Source of the DNA: Tsuneonella amylolytica
GTDB lineage: Bacteria > Pseudomonadota > Alphaproteobacteria > Sphingomonadales > Sphingomonadaceae
Direction of reading: 5' to 3'
DNA length: 64,000 bases
Assembly (NCBI RefSeq): GCF_003626915.1
Contig: NZ_CP032570.1
Span: 2,293,001-2,357,000 of the forward strand
Shown: positions 25,876-34,240 of the stretch, piece after piece
How the letters are laid out: each line of letters begins with the position of its first letter
Numbering within the stretch: the first letter of the stretch is position 1
Position numbers and translations under genes: made by a program
The notes under the pieces: generated by a model
What the model was told of the DNA's origin: nothing
The model's database searches: none
What the model saw: only the letters and a program-made list of their open reading frames with translations

Positions 25876-26370
25876 TCAGCCGATGACGACAAGCGGCTGG
25901 TCGTATTCGACCGGCTGGGCGTTCTCGACGAGGATCGCCTTGATCGTTCCCGACTTGTCGGCCGGGATCGTGTTCATGACCTTCATCGCCTCGATGATGA
26001 CGAGGGTCTGACCCTCCTTCACACTGTCGCCGACCGACACGAACGGCGCGGCACCGGGTTCGGACGACAGATACACCGTGCCTACCATGGGCGATTTCAG
26101 CGCGCCGGCCACGTCTGCCGTCGTCTCCGCCGCGGGAGCGGCAGCCGCGGCCGGAGTAGCGGGGGCGGCGGGAGCGGGCGCGGGGGCATGCATCGCGACC
26201 GGCGCGGCCATCGCCCCGCCGCCGCGCGACACGCGCACCTTGCGGTCGCCGTCTTCCACTTCGATTTCGGTCAGTCCGGTATCGGTCAGCATCTCGGCGA
26301 GCGAGCGGACCAGTTCGATGTCGACGTTCATGCCCGAGCTACGCCCGGCAGCGCCCTTGGTATCGGCCAT
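25876..26370 (-). CDS. accB: Acetyl-CoA carboxylase, biotin carboxyl carrier protein
   Basis: 164 aa. The first 50 residues are helical, followed by a Pro/Ala-rich flexible linker (about 54-86) and the biotinyl domain from [11 protein letters not shown] onward. Lys130 in EAMKVMN is the biotinylated residue. The linker lets the biotin swing between AccC and the carboxyltransferase. It is 69 nt after aroQ and 9 nt before accC, so a single operon is very likely. Confidence 0.97.
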   Translation of the reverse strand: MADTKGAAGRSSGMNVDIELVRSLAEMLTDTGLTEIEVEDGDRKVRVSRGGGAMAAPVAMHAPAPAPAAPATPAAAAAPAAETTADVAGALKSPMVGTVYLSSEPGAAPFVSVGDSVKEGQTLVIIEAMKVMNTIPADKSGTIKAILVENAQPVEYDQPLVVIG

Positions 26371-26439
26371 TATATGCCTCTTCGCGATTAGAAGCGACGG
26401 CCTATGCGCGGGCCGGAGCGGACTGGCAAGGGGCGGACG

Positions 26440-26874
26440 CTAGAGCGCCGCGGCCTTTTCCAGAGCCACGACATAGCTTTGCGGGCCCAGACCCTTGACC
26501 TCGCCCGCCGCCGCCATGCCGACGTAGCTGACGTGGCGGAATGCCTCGCGGGTCGCCGGATCGGACAGGTGAACCTCGATCACCGGCACCGCGATCGAGC
26601 GGATCGCGTCGAGCAGCGCGATCGAGGTATGCGTGTATGCGCCTGCATTGAGCAGGACGGCCTTTGCGCCTTCCGCCTGCGCCTCGTGCAACCAGTCGAC
26701 CAAGTGTCCCTCGTGGTTGGACTGGCGCACGTCGACCTCGAGATCGAGGTCGCGGGCGCGGTCCTCCAGCATGCCGGCGATCTCGTCGAGGGTGGCGGAC
26801 CCATAGATGTCGGGCTCGCGCGTGCCGAGAAGATTGAGGTTGGGGCCGTTGAGGACGTAGACGAGATCGCTCAT
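26440..26874 (-). CDS. aroQ: 3-dehydroquinate dehydratase, type II
   Basis: 144 aa, dodecameric type II class. VLNGPNLNLLGTREPDIYG at the start contains the catalytic Arg19 and Tyr24. LLNAGAYTHTSIALLDAI has the active-site Asn and His, and IEVHLSDPATREAFRHVSY the second His/Arg pair. It converts 3-dehydroquinate to 3-dehydroshikimate in aromatic amino acid synthesis. The aroQ-accB-accC order is common in proteobacteria. Confidence 0.96.
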   Translation of the reverse strand: MSDLVYVLNGPNLNLLGTREPDIYGSATLDEIAGMLEDRARDLDLEVDVRQSNHEGHLVDWLHEAQAEGAKAVLLNAGAYTHTSIALLDAIRSIAVPVIEVHLSDPATREAFRHVSYVGMAAAGEVKGLGPQSYVVALEKAAAL

Positions 26875-26910
26875 CGCCCGGCCATAGCGGGGCCGGCCAC
26901 CGGGCGGAAG

Positions 26911-27231
26911 CTACAGCGTCGCCAGCACCGTGTCGTCATCGCGTGCCGGAGCCGTCGCTTCCGCCGGCAGCGGTTCGAACACGGCAGGCTTGAGAGCGAG
27001 ATCGCCGATCCCGCCGAGATGGAAAAACCCGAGCGCCGGATCCTCGTCGACCCGGCGGCTCTTCGCCGGGTTCACCGCGCGCAGGTAGGTGGTCCCGTTC
27101 CGCTCGACGAGCTGGTGGGGGTGAAGCTCGACGTCCACGCCGTTGTAACGGGCGGTGAGGACGAGGCGCCGTTCGATGGCCAGCGCGCAGATCGCCGCCT
27201 TGCCCTCCGGCGTATCGACTTCGTGTTGCAT
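26911..27231 (-). CDS. Orphan WYL-domain-like small protein
   Basis: 106 aa. The central part (about 20-75) reads as one small beta-barrel: LVLTARYNGVDVELHPHQLV then RNGTTYLRAVNPAKSRR, which matches the WYL fold (xYR...xxxPxxLxxRxGxxYLxAxxP). WYL domains normally sit at the C-terminus of HTH regulators and bind nucleotide or RNA-like ligands; here there is no HTH. The C-terminal 25 residues are disordered. It lies between the holin-like gene (49 nt upstream) and aroQ (36 nt downstream) on the minus strand. The family call is from pattern only. Confidence 0.6.
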   Translation of the reverse strand: MQHEVDTPEGKAAICALAIERRLVLTARYNGVDVELHPHQLVERNGTTYLRAVNPAKSRRVDEDPALGFFHLGGIGDLALKPAVFEPLPAEATAPARDDDTVLATL

Positions 27232-27280
27232 TGCAGCAAAATAGCCGAAGCCGCGCGGAAAGCCACCCCCTTGCGTCCCC

Positions 27281-27694
27281 CTATTGCTCGACGCCCTTGA
27301 TTTTTCCCCACTGGCGAGCCGCGGTGTAGCCGAGATAGCCGGTTCCGAAGAGCGCGTAGAGTTCGTCGGGCAAGCCGCGCAGGTACGCTGTCATCGATCC
27401 CGCGATACGGCCGGCGGCGTCGGGCTGAAACAGGCTGAGGAGGCCGACCGGCAGCGAGAAAAGCAGCATGGCATACATCACGTAGAGGAAGCTCGGCCGC
27501 GCACGACTGGTCCACGGGTCGGCCGATTGCGCCTCCGCGATGATCGCCGAAAGCTGGGTCTCGATCCGGCGTAGCTCGTGGGTTCCCTCCAGTTCGAGAA
27601 GCGACAGCTTCGCCTTGTCGCGTGCCGCCTTGTCGGGGATGACCTTGTCGATGATCGAGGCGAGGGGGCCAATGATGGCGTCGAGAACGGGCAT
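27281..27694 (-). CDS. GTA-type holin-like protein (3TM holin family)
   Basis: 137 aa. The N-terminal amphipathic segment (VLDAIIGPLASIIDKVIPDK) is followed by a charged helix (21-50), then DPWTSRARPSFLYVMYAMLLF, the conserved family core at residues 59-79, a hydrophobic helix to about residue 89, and a final helix with GYLGYTAARQWGKIKG. This matches the holin family that in Rhodobacter releases gene transfer agents. No other capsid, tail or endolysin gene is nearby, so it is either a solitary holin, a GTA component detached from its cluster, or a housekeeping membrane protein. It is the first gene of a minus-strand run into aroQ and acc genes. Confidence 0.75.
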   Translation of the reverse strand: MPVLDAIIGPLASIIDKVIPDKAARDKAKLSLLELEGTHELRRIETQLSAIIAEAQSADPWTSRARPSFLYVMYAMLLFSLPVGLLSLFQPDAAGRIAGSMTAYLRGLPDELYALFGTGYLGYTAARQWGKIKGVEQ

Positions 27695-27839
27695 GGGGAA
27701 TCTCCAAGACCAAAACCCTTTATTTAACCGTATCGGTTCATGTAGGAAAACATTTTGTCCCTAACTGGCGGTCGGAATTGGCGTTTGACAGGACGGGGTG
27801 CCGGCATCAGGAAGCGCGGCTCTAGGGAGACACGTCAAA

Positions 27840-29627
27840 ATGCGCCTGGCCATCGCGCTCGCCGCCGCTTCGCTCGCCCTTGTTGCGCCCGGGGCATATG
27901 GTTCCGCCTCGGCGGCTCCGACACGGCCCGCCTCCGCCGATGCGGAATTGCGCACACTCTACACTGATTATTGGAACTGGACCGTCGCCGAGTCGGGAGC
28001 GATCGAGACGTCCGAAGGCGATCTCGAGCAGGGACCGACGATCGCGTCGGTAACGCCCGAGGCGCAGCGTGAACGCGCAGCGAAGGCCGCCGCTTTCCTC
28101 GCGCGGCTCGATGCCATCGACCGGTCGGCGCTGTCACCGGACGAGCGGGTCAATGCCGCGGTCCTGCGGGCCGTGCTCACCGAGACGGTCGAGGATGCGA
28201 AATACGCGGAATGGGAAATGCCGTTCGACAGCGACTCCAATTTCTGGAGCTACTGGGATGCCCGATCGGGCTTCCAGACGGTCGCCGAATACGAGAACTA
28301 CATCGCCCGCATGAACGCCCTGCCGCGCTACTTCGACGAACAGATCGCCAACGCGCGGGCCGGGCTGAAGCGGGGTTTCAGCGTGCCCCGGGTGACGCTG
28401 ACCGGCCGCGACGCGAGCCTCGCCGCCTATGTCGTCGACGATCCTGAAAAGAGCCCCTTCTGGCGGGCGTTCGCCGAGATGCCGGCGCGCTTCTCGCCCG
28501 TTGACAAGGCACGGTTGGAGGCGGCGGGCCGCGCGGCGATCGCGGGTGCGGTGGTGCCGGCCTACACCCGCCTGCACGCCTTCGTTCGCGACGAATACAT
28601 GGTGCAGGCGCGCGAGACGCTGGCGGCCGAGGCGATGCCGGGCGGCAAGGCGTATTACCGTCAGCAGATCCGCCAGTACACGACGCTCGATCTTTCCGCC
28701 GAGCAGATCCACGACATCGGCCTTGCCGAAGTGGCGCGGATCGAAGGTGAGATGCGCAAGGTGATGACGGAGGTCGGCTTTACCGGCACGATCGCCGCGT
28801 TCAATGAAACGCTGCGGACCGATCCCCGCTTCATCGCCGGGACGCCCGACCAACTAATGGGCGTTTCGGCCTATGTGGTGAAGCGCGTCGACGGGAAGAT
28901 CGCCGACTATTTCGGCTTCCTGCCGCGCCGGCGATTCACCATCCGCCCCGTGCCCGACGCGATCGCGCCGTTCTACACCGCCGGGCGCGGCGGGCTGGAA
29001 TCGTGCCTGATGAACACGCACGACCTTCCCAGCCGGCCGCTCTATAACATCCCCGCGCTGACCCTGCACGAATGCGAGCCGGGCCACAGTTTCCAGGCCG
29101 CCTTCCAGCTGGAATGGGGTGGCAAAGGGCAGGGCGAACAGCCGAAATTCCGCCGCAACGTCTACTTCAGCGGCATGGGCGAGGGCTGGGGCCTCTACTC
29201 GGAGTTCCTCGGCGAGGAGATGGGCATCTACCGCACGCCGCAGGAACGGTTCGGCCGCCTGAGCTACGAGATGTGGCGCGCGGCGCGGCTGGTGATCGAC
29301 ACCGGCATCCACCACTACGGCTGGAGCCGCGAGAAGGCGACCGGGTATCTTGCCGACCGCACCGCGCTGTCGCGGCACGAGGTCGGCACGGAAGTGGACC
29401 GGTACATCTCCTGGCCCGGCCAGGCGCTCGCCTACAAGCTGGGCGAAATGACCATTCGCCGGATGCGGACCAAGGCCGAAGGCGCGCTCGGCGACCGGTT
29501 CGACATCCGCAAGTTCCACGATGTCGTCCTTGCGCTCGGCTCGGTCCCGCTGCCCGAGCTCGAAGCGCGGATCGATGCGTTCATCGCGGACGGCGGCGAG
29601 GGCCTCGCCGGAGTCGCGTATGACTGA
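27840..29627 (+). CDS. DUF885-family secreted metallohydrolase
   Basis: 595 aa from the ATG at 27840. Signal peptide ends near YGSASA. The DUF885 active-site motif HECEPGHS starts at His410, the HExxxGH pattern of this zinc hydrolase family, and GEGWGLYSEFLG downstream includes the third ligand Glu. It is predicted to be a periplasmic or extracellular peptidase or amidase; the substrate is unknown. The second half has the conserved Trp/Tyr-rich region (DTGIHHYGWSREKA). A LacI regulator follows after 8 nt on the same strand. Confidence 0.88.
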   Translation: MRLAIALAAASLALVAPGAYGSASAAPTRPASADAELRTLYTDYWNWTVAESGAIETSEGDLEQGPTIASVTPEAQRERAAKAAAFLARLDAIDRSALSPDERVNAAVLRAVLTETVEDAKYAEWEMPFDSDSNFWSYWDARSGFQTVAEYENYIARMNALPRYFDEQIANARAGLKRGFSVPRVTLTGRDASLAAYVVDDPEKSPFWRAFAEMPARFSPVDKARLEAAGRAAIAGAVVPAYTRLHAFVRDEYMVQARETLAAEAMPGGKAYYRQQIRQYTTLDLSAEQIHDIGLAEVARIEGEMRKVMTEVGFTGTIAAFNETLRTDPRFIAGTPDQLMGVSAYVVKRVDGKIADYFGFLPRRRFTIRPVPDAIAPFYTAGRGGLESCLMNTHDLPSRPLYNIPALTLHECEPGHSFQAAFQLEWGGKGQGEQPKFRRNVYFSGMGEGWGLYSEFLGEEMGIYRTPQERFGRLSYEMWRAARLVIDTGIHHYGWSREKATGYLADRTALSRHEVGTEVDRYISWPGQALAYKLGEMTIRRMRTKAEGALGDRFDIRKFHDVVLALGSVPLPELEARIDAFIADGGEGLAGVAYD

Positions 29628-29635
29628 GGTGCCCT

Positions 29636-30655
29636 GTGTCCGATAACGGCCGCCGCCCGAGGGTGACCTCGTTCGACGTGGCCGAGGCGGCCGGCGTCAG
29701 CCAGTCGACGGTGAGCCGTGCGCTCGCCGGATCGCCCGCGATCACCGAGGAAACGCGGGCGCGGGTCGCGGCGGCCGCAGCGCATCTCGGCTATCACGTC
29801 GATTCGCGTGCGGCGCGGCTGCGGAGCGGGCGGACCGGGACGCTGGCCATCGTGGTGATCGGGCGCGCCGGGTCCGATCCCACGCGGGTCAGTGCCTTCC
29901 ATTACGCCCTGCTCGGCAGCACGTGCGCCGCGGCGGCGGAGCGGGGCTACCAGTCGCTGGTATCGTTCCAGTCGGAGCCCGGAGAGTTCCAGTGGAACTA
30001 CACCGCGCAGGGACAGGCCGACGGGCTGATCGTGATGGGTACCAGCGTCAACCGCGCCGCCTGGGCGGATCTGCGCGATGCCGCGCCCGAAGGGCCGGTG
30101 GCGCTGTGGGGCGCCCCCTTCGACGACGGGCGATGGGTCCGCGCGGCCAATTACGAAGGTGCGGTTCGCGCGGTGGAGAGGCTGCTCGAGGGCGGATACC
30201 GGAGCATCGCGTTCGTCGGTTCGGTGGACGACCTTCATCCCCAGTTCGCCGAGCGGTACGCCGGCTACCGCGACGCACTCACCGACAACGGCCTGCCTCC
30301 GATGGAGCCGATCGCGGTGCCGGGCGACGACCGCGTCGAGGGCGGGCGGACGGCGGTTGCAGACCTTCTCGCGATGCCCGAACCGCCGGACGCGATCTTC
30401 GCGGCGAATGACGCCATCGCACTGGGCGCGCTCGAGGCACTGGCGAAGAGCGGGATGGCGGTGCCGACGGCGTTCGGCGTGGTCGGCTTCGACGGGCTGG
30501 CGGCGGGCGAATACTCGAACCCGCCGCTCACCACTATCGTGCCCGACTTCGCCGAGGCGGGTCGCATCCTGGTGGCGCAAATATGCGATACAAACGCGGG
30601 CACCGCGCCCCGCATTCCGGTGACACTGGTGGAGCGCGCGAGCGTGCGCCTCTAG
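29636..30655 (+). CDS. LacI-family transcriptional regulator
   Basis: 339 aa from a GTG start, 8 nt after the DUF885 gene. The N-terminal HTH (TSFDVAEAAGVSQSTVSRAL, about residues 11-30) is the typical LacI recognition helix with the hinge at GYHVDSRAARLRSG. The periplasmic-binding-protein-like domain follows (TGTLAIVVIG to about 330), with PDAIFAANDAIALGALEAL as the ligand-cleft helix. The effector is probably a sugar or nucleoside but cannot be named, and no sugar-use genes are next to it. It may control its DUF885 neighbour. Confidence 0.9.
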   Translation: MSDNGRRPRVTSFDVAEAAGVSQSTVSRALAGSPAITEETRARVAAAAAHLGYHVDSRAARLRSGRTGTLAIVVIGRAGSDPTRVSAFHYALLGSTCAAAAERGYQSLVSFQSEPGEFQWNYTAQGQADGLIVMGTSVNRAAWADLRDAAPEGPVALWGAPFDDGRWVRAANYEGAVRAVERLLEGGYRSIAFVGSVDDLHPQFAERYAGYRDALTDNGLPPMEPIAVPGDDRVEGGRTAVADLLAMPEPPDAIFAANDAIALGALEALAKSGMAVPTAFGVVGFDGLAAGEYSNPPLTTIVPDFAEAGRILVAQICDTNAGTAPRIPVTLVERASVRL

Positions 30656-30677
30656 GCCGAAAACCTTGCATAATATA

Positions 30678-30701
30678 AGCACTGTTATAAATAATAGTGC
30701 T
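30678..30701. promoter_or_regulatory. MarR operator palindrome
   Basis: AGCACTGTTAT (30678-30688), AA, ATAATAGTGCT (30691-30701): an 11-bp inverted repeat with one mismatch and a 2-bp centre. It touches the ATG of the marR gene (30702), so a bound dimer would block both transcription start and ribosome loading of the efflux operon. Confidence 0.72.
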
Positions 30702-31145
30702 ATGGATAACATCGGCTCGCTCCTCGGCGATTCCTCCCGGCTGTTGAGGCGCGAGTTCGACGCTCGGGTGCGCGATATCGGCGTCACATGGCCGCAGTGG
30801 CAGGTCCTGACGACGCTGCGCCGGCACGAAGGGATCAACCAAGGCGGTCTTGCCGAACAGCTCGATGTCGAGCCGATCACCGTCTGCCGCATGGTCGACC
30901 GCCTGCAGGATGCCGCCCTCGTCGAGCGGCGCGCCGATCCGGCCGACCGCCGGTCTTGGCGGCTGTTCCTGACCCCTCGGGCCGAAGCGCTGCTCGACCA
31001 GCTCCGTCCCATCGCGGAGCGGCTTTTCGAGGAAGCGCTCGACGGGATTGCCGAGGCCGACCGTGCCGCGTTGCAGGCGATGCTCGAGCGGATCCGCGAC
31101 AACCTGAGCCGGCGCGATGCCGAAGGACTGGTGGCCAATGGCTGA
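30702..31145 (+). CDS. MarR-family transcriptional regulator of the efflux operon
   Basis: 147 aa. Winged helix with ITVCRMVDRLQDAALVERR as recognition helix and DPADRRSWRLFLT as wing. MarR proteins are repressors released by phenolic or lipophilic ligands. It has a near-perfect palindrome immediately upstream and overlaps emrA by 8 nt (ATGGCTGA), so it is the first gene of a marR-emrA-emrB operon and most probably its own repressor. A longer frame begins at 30666, but the ATG at 30702 fits the family alignment. Confidence 0.93.
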   Translation: MDNIGSLLGDSSRLLRREFDARVRDIGVTWPQWQVLTTLRRHEGINQGGLAEQLDVEPITVCRMVDRLQDAALVERRADPADRRSWRLFLTPRAEALLDQLRPIAERLFEEALDGIAEADRAALQAMLERIRDNLSRRDAEGLVANG

Positions 31146-32256
31146 AAGCGATCCGAAAATCGCCGTCGAGGACGGCCAGCCCGTCGCGGCCGCGCTATCC
31201 GAAGATACCGTGACGGCGGCACCGGACACTGCGATTGCCGAACCCGCTCCGAAGAAGTCGCGCAAGCGGCTCGCGATCATGATGTCGGTTCCGCTGCTCG
31301 TGATCGCGGCGGCGGGCGGATACTGGTGGAGCCTGCAGGGCAAGGTCACGACCGACAATGCCTACGTCCACCAGGACAAGGTCTCGGTAAGCACCGAGGT
31401 CGCCGGTCGGATCGTCGCGGTCATGGTGGCCGACGATGCGGAGGTGAAGGCGGGCGACCTCCTGTTCCGCATCGATCCCCAGCCCTATCGCATTCAGGTC
31501 GCCGAAGCGGATGCCGCGATCGCCACGGCGCAGGCCAATGCGACCGCGCTGGAAAGTTCGTCGGCATTGTCGGGCGCGGATATCTCGGCCGCCCGGGAGG
31601 ACATCGGTTTCGCGCAGTCGCGCTACGAACGGCAGGCGGCGTTGTGGGCGCGGGGGTTCACCACCAAGGCGGACTACGAGGCAGCGCAGCATCAGGTTGC
31701 GCAGGCGCGCGAACAGTTGCGGCTGGCCGAGGGCAAGCAGTCGGAAGCTGCCGCCAAGCTCGCCACCGGCGCACAAGTGCCCGGCGTCCTGCCCGCGGTC
31801 GCCGCAGCGCGGGCGCAGCGCGAGGCGGCGGAACTCAACCTGACTCGGACGGACGTGCGCGCACCGATTGCGGGGCGGGTCACCCAGGCCGATCGTCTGC
31901 AGGCCGGCCAGCAAGTCGTCAGCGGGCTGCCGGTCGCGACCATCGTCGCCACCGCGTCGAGCTATATCGAGGCGAATTTCAAGGAAACCGAACTTGCCGA
32001 CATGGCCATCGGCCAGCCGGCCGAGATCACCTTCGATGCCTATCCCGGTGTCAGGCTGAAGGGCCATGTCGAATCGATCGGGGCGGGCACGGGCAGCGAA
32101 TTTTCGGTGCTGCCCGCACAGAACGCGACCGGCAACTGGGTGAAGGTGACGCAGCGCGTGCCGGTGCGGATCGCCATCGATTCCAAAAGCCCGCGCCCGC
32201 TGATCGCCGGCCTTTCGACCCACGTCACCGTCTTCACCGACGGCCGCAAGCACTAG
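31138..32256 (+). CDS. emrA: HlyD/EmrA-type membrane fusion protein
   Basis: 372 aa. A cytosolic tail (1-43) precedes one membrane helix (LAIMMSVPLLVIAAAGGYWW, about 44-63), then the DNAYVHQDKVSVSTEVAGRI lipoyl half, a long alpha hairpin with AEADAAIATAQANA, the second half, and a beta-barrel domain with FKETELADMAIGQPAEI. This is the periplasmic adaptor of EmrAB-type export, usually completed by an outer-membrane TolC partner, which is not in this window. It overlaps marR by 8 nt and precedes emrB by 7 nt. Confidence 0.93.
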   Translation: MAESDPKIAVEDGQPVAAALSEDTVTAAPDTAIAEPAPKKSRKRLAIMMSVPLLVIAAAGGYWWSLQGKVTTDNAYVHQDKVSVSTEVAGRIVAVMVADDAEVKAGDLLFRIDPQPYRIQVAEADAAIATAQANATALESSSALSGADISAAREDIGFAQSRYERQAALWARGFTTKADYEAAQHQVAQAREQLRLAEGKQSEAAAKLATGAQVPGVLPAVAAARAQREAAELNLTRTDVRAPIAGRVTQADRLQAGQQVVSGLPVATIVATASSYIEANFKETELADMAIGQPAEITFDAYPGVRLKGHVESIGAGTGSEFSVLPAQNATGNWVKVTQRVPVRIAIDSKSPRPLIAGLSTHVTVFTDGRKH

Positions 32257-32263
32257 GCCCGCA

Positions 32264-33841
32264 TTGGCGACGGCCCAGTCCGCGCAGCCGGTCGAGCCGG
32301 GGCCCGCCGCGCCTGCCGCGCCCGCGGAGGATGTCGCCGCGCTGCCTGTCGCGAACACCTGGCTGGTGGTGTTCGGCATCATGACGGCATCGCTGCTGCA
32401 AATCCTCGACACGACCATCGCGAACGTCGCGATCCCGCACATGCAGGCCTCGCTCGGCGCGACCCGCGACGAGGTGAGCTGGGTGTTGACGAGCTATATC
32501 GTCGCCAGCGCGGTCGCGATGCCGATCACCGGCTGGCTGGCCGACCGCGTCGGATCGCGCCGCCTGTTCATCTGGTCGACCGCCGGTTTCGTCGTCGCAT
32601 CGATGATGTGCGGGCTGGCGCAGAACATCACCGAGATGGTGCTGTTCCGCGCGCTGCAAGGCGTGACCGGCGCGTTCATCGGCCCGTTGAGCCAGGCGGC
32701 GATGCTCGACGTCAACAAGCCGTCGCGGCAAGCGCAGATGATGGGCGTTTGGGGCATGGGCATCATGCTTGGTCCGATCCTCGGCCCTCTCCTCGGCGGC
32801 TGGCTGACCGAAAACTGGAACTGGCGGTGGGTCTTCTACGTCAACGTGCCGCTGGGCGCGATCGCGCTGACGATCCTCATCACCGAGCTTCCTTCGCGCG
32901 CGATCCGCATCCGCCGGTTCGACATGTTCGGGTTCGCGATGGTCGCTGTGTTCATCGCCGCGATGCAGATGATGCTCGACCGCGGGACGCAGGAGGACTG
33001 GTTCGCCTCGGGCGAGATCTGGATCTATGCCCTGCTGATGGCCTGCTGCGGCTGGATCGGCGCGGTCCACCTCGCCACGAGCCGCAAGGACGCGCTGTTC
33101 AACCGGGCCTTGTTCGCCGACCGCAACTTCGTCGTAGCGCTCATCTTCATGGCCGCGATCGGGGTCGCGATGTTCGCCACGATGGCGCTCTTGCCGCCGA
33201 TGCTGCAGCAACTGTTCGGCTATACCGTCATCGATACCGGCTGGGTGTTGATGCCGCGCGGCGTGGGCACGCTCATCAGCATGCAGATCGCCGGCCAGCT
33301 CGCCCGGCGCGGGGTCGATCCGCGTCCGATGGTGTTCATGGGCTTCGTGCTGGCGACATTGTCGTTCTGGCAGATGTCGGGCTGGTCGCTGGGTGTGGAC
33401 GAGCGCAGCGTGATCATTTCCGGCTTCATCCAGGGCCTCGGCATGGGCCTCGTCTTCATCCCGCTCAACACCGCCGCCTTCGCCACGCTGCCGCAGGAAC
33501 TGCGGACCGAGGGATCGAGCCTCCTCATCCTCCTGCGTTCACTCGGCGCGTCGATCGGCATTTCGGTCACGACGATGATGCTCGCCCGCAACATCCAGAC
33601 GAGCCATTCCGATCTCGCCAGCCATGTGACCGCAACGGCCAGCGGCGTGGTGGACGTGTCGACGGTGGACCGGTTCCAGCAGTTAGGCACGACCGCGCTC
33701 AGCGTGATCGATGGCGAAATCAACCGGCAGGCGGCGATGATTGCCTACATCGACGATTTCTACCTGATGATGTGGGTGACCGCGGCGGCGCTGCCGTTCA
33801 TCCTGCTGATGCGCCGACCGCCGCCCCTGTCGCGTCGATGA
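32264..33841 (+). CDS. emrB: DHA2-family multidrug efflux MFS transporter (EmrB-like)
   Basis: 525 aa with a probable TTG start, 7 nt after emrA. Fourteen hydrophobic helices are expected. DTTIANVAIPHM in TM1 carries the conserved Asp of the DHA2 family, GWLADRVGSRRLFIW is the loop 2-3 motif A, and GPILGPLLGGWLTENWNWRW is motif C. It uses the proton gradient to export hydrophobic drugs through EmrA. The 3' end overlaps the convergent DUF934 gene by 44 bp. Confidence 0.93.
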   Translation: MATAQSAQPVEPGPAAPAAPAEDVAALPVANTWLVVFGIMTASLLQILDTTIANVAIPHMQASLGATRDEVSWVLTSYIVASAVAMPITGWLADRVGSRRLFIWSTAGFVVASMMCGLAQNITEMVLFRALQGVTGAFIGPLSQAAMLDVNKPSRQAQMMGVWGMGIMLGPILGPLLGGWLTENWNWRWVFYVNVPLGAIALTILITELPSRAIRIRRFDMFGFAMVAVFIAAMQMMLDRGTQEDWFASGEIWIYALLMACCGWIGAVHLATSRKDALFNRALFADRNFVVALIFMAAIGVAMFATMALLPPMLQQLFGYTVIDTGWVLMPRGVGTLISMQIAGQLARRGVDPRPMVFMGFVLATLSFWQMSGWSLGVDERSVIISGFIQGLGMGLVFIPLNTAAFATLPQELRTEGSSLLILLRSLGASIGISVTTMMLARNIQTSHSDLASHVTATASGVVDVSTVDRFQQLGTTALSVIDGEINRQAAMIAYIDDFYLMMWVTAAALPFILLMRRPPPLSRR

Positions 33842-34238
33842 CCTCGCCCGCCAGCTTCTCGCGATAGCTCGGCCAGTCGTGCAGCTGCCAGTCGGGCTCG
33901 GGCTGGCGCGCGGCGAGCGCGTCGTCGATCTCCACCTCGTCGAACCCGCATTGCAGCGCGTGGCGGAACTGATCGCTGATCACGTAGCCGCTGGCCCGGA
34001 GGCGACCGCGATAGCCCATTTCCCGCAACTGGCGCGCAAGGCTGAACCCGCGTCCGTCGCCGTAAACTGGGAAAGGAATGCGCACGAGCGCGATATCGGC
34101 AAACCGCGCGGCCAGGATTTCGGCATCCGCGTCGTTCGGCAAATCGACAGCGAGGCCGGAGCCTGACGGCAGCTCGCCGGCGGGCACGAAGTCCGGGGCG
34201 TCGGCGGGGCGGAAGCCCTCGGGGGTCACGATCGGCAT
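33798..34238 (-). CDS. DUF934 protein of the sulfite-reduction operon
   Basis: 146 aa from the ATG at 34238. The DUF934 core ADIALVRIPFPVYGDGRGFS, then QLREMGYRGRLRASGYVISDQF, is the typical segment. These proteins are nearly always next to cysH and cysI and are thought to be small oxidoreductase partners in assimilatory sulfate reduction; no catalytic activity has been shown. It begins 2 nt after cysH, and its 3' end overlaps emrB tail-to-tail by 44 bp. Confidence 0.88.
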   Translation of the reverse strand: MPIVTPEGFRPADAPDFVPAGELPSGSGLAVDLPNDADAEILAARFADIALVRIPFPVYGDGRGFSLARQLREMGYRGRLRASGYVISDQFRHALQCGFDEVEIDDALAARQPEPDWQLHDWPSYREKLAGEVIDATGAAVGASAG

Positions 34239-34240
34239 CG

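Noticed and set aside
27281-27694. Remnant prophage or GTA cluster
   Set aside because: Only a holin-like gene is present. No terminase, portal, capsid, tail, integrase or att-like repeat was seen around it.
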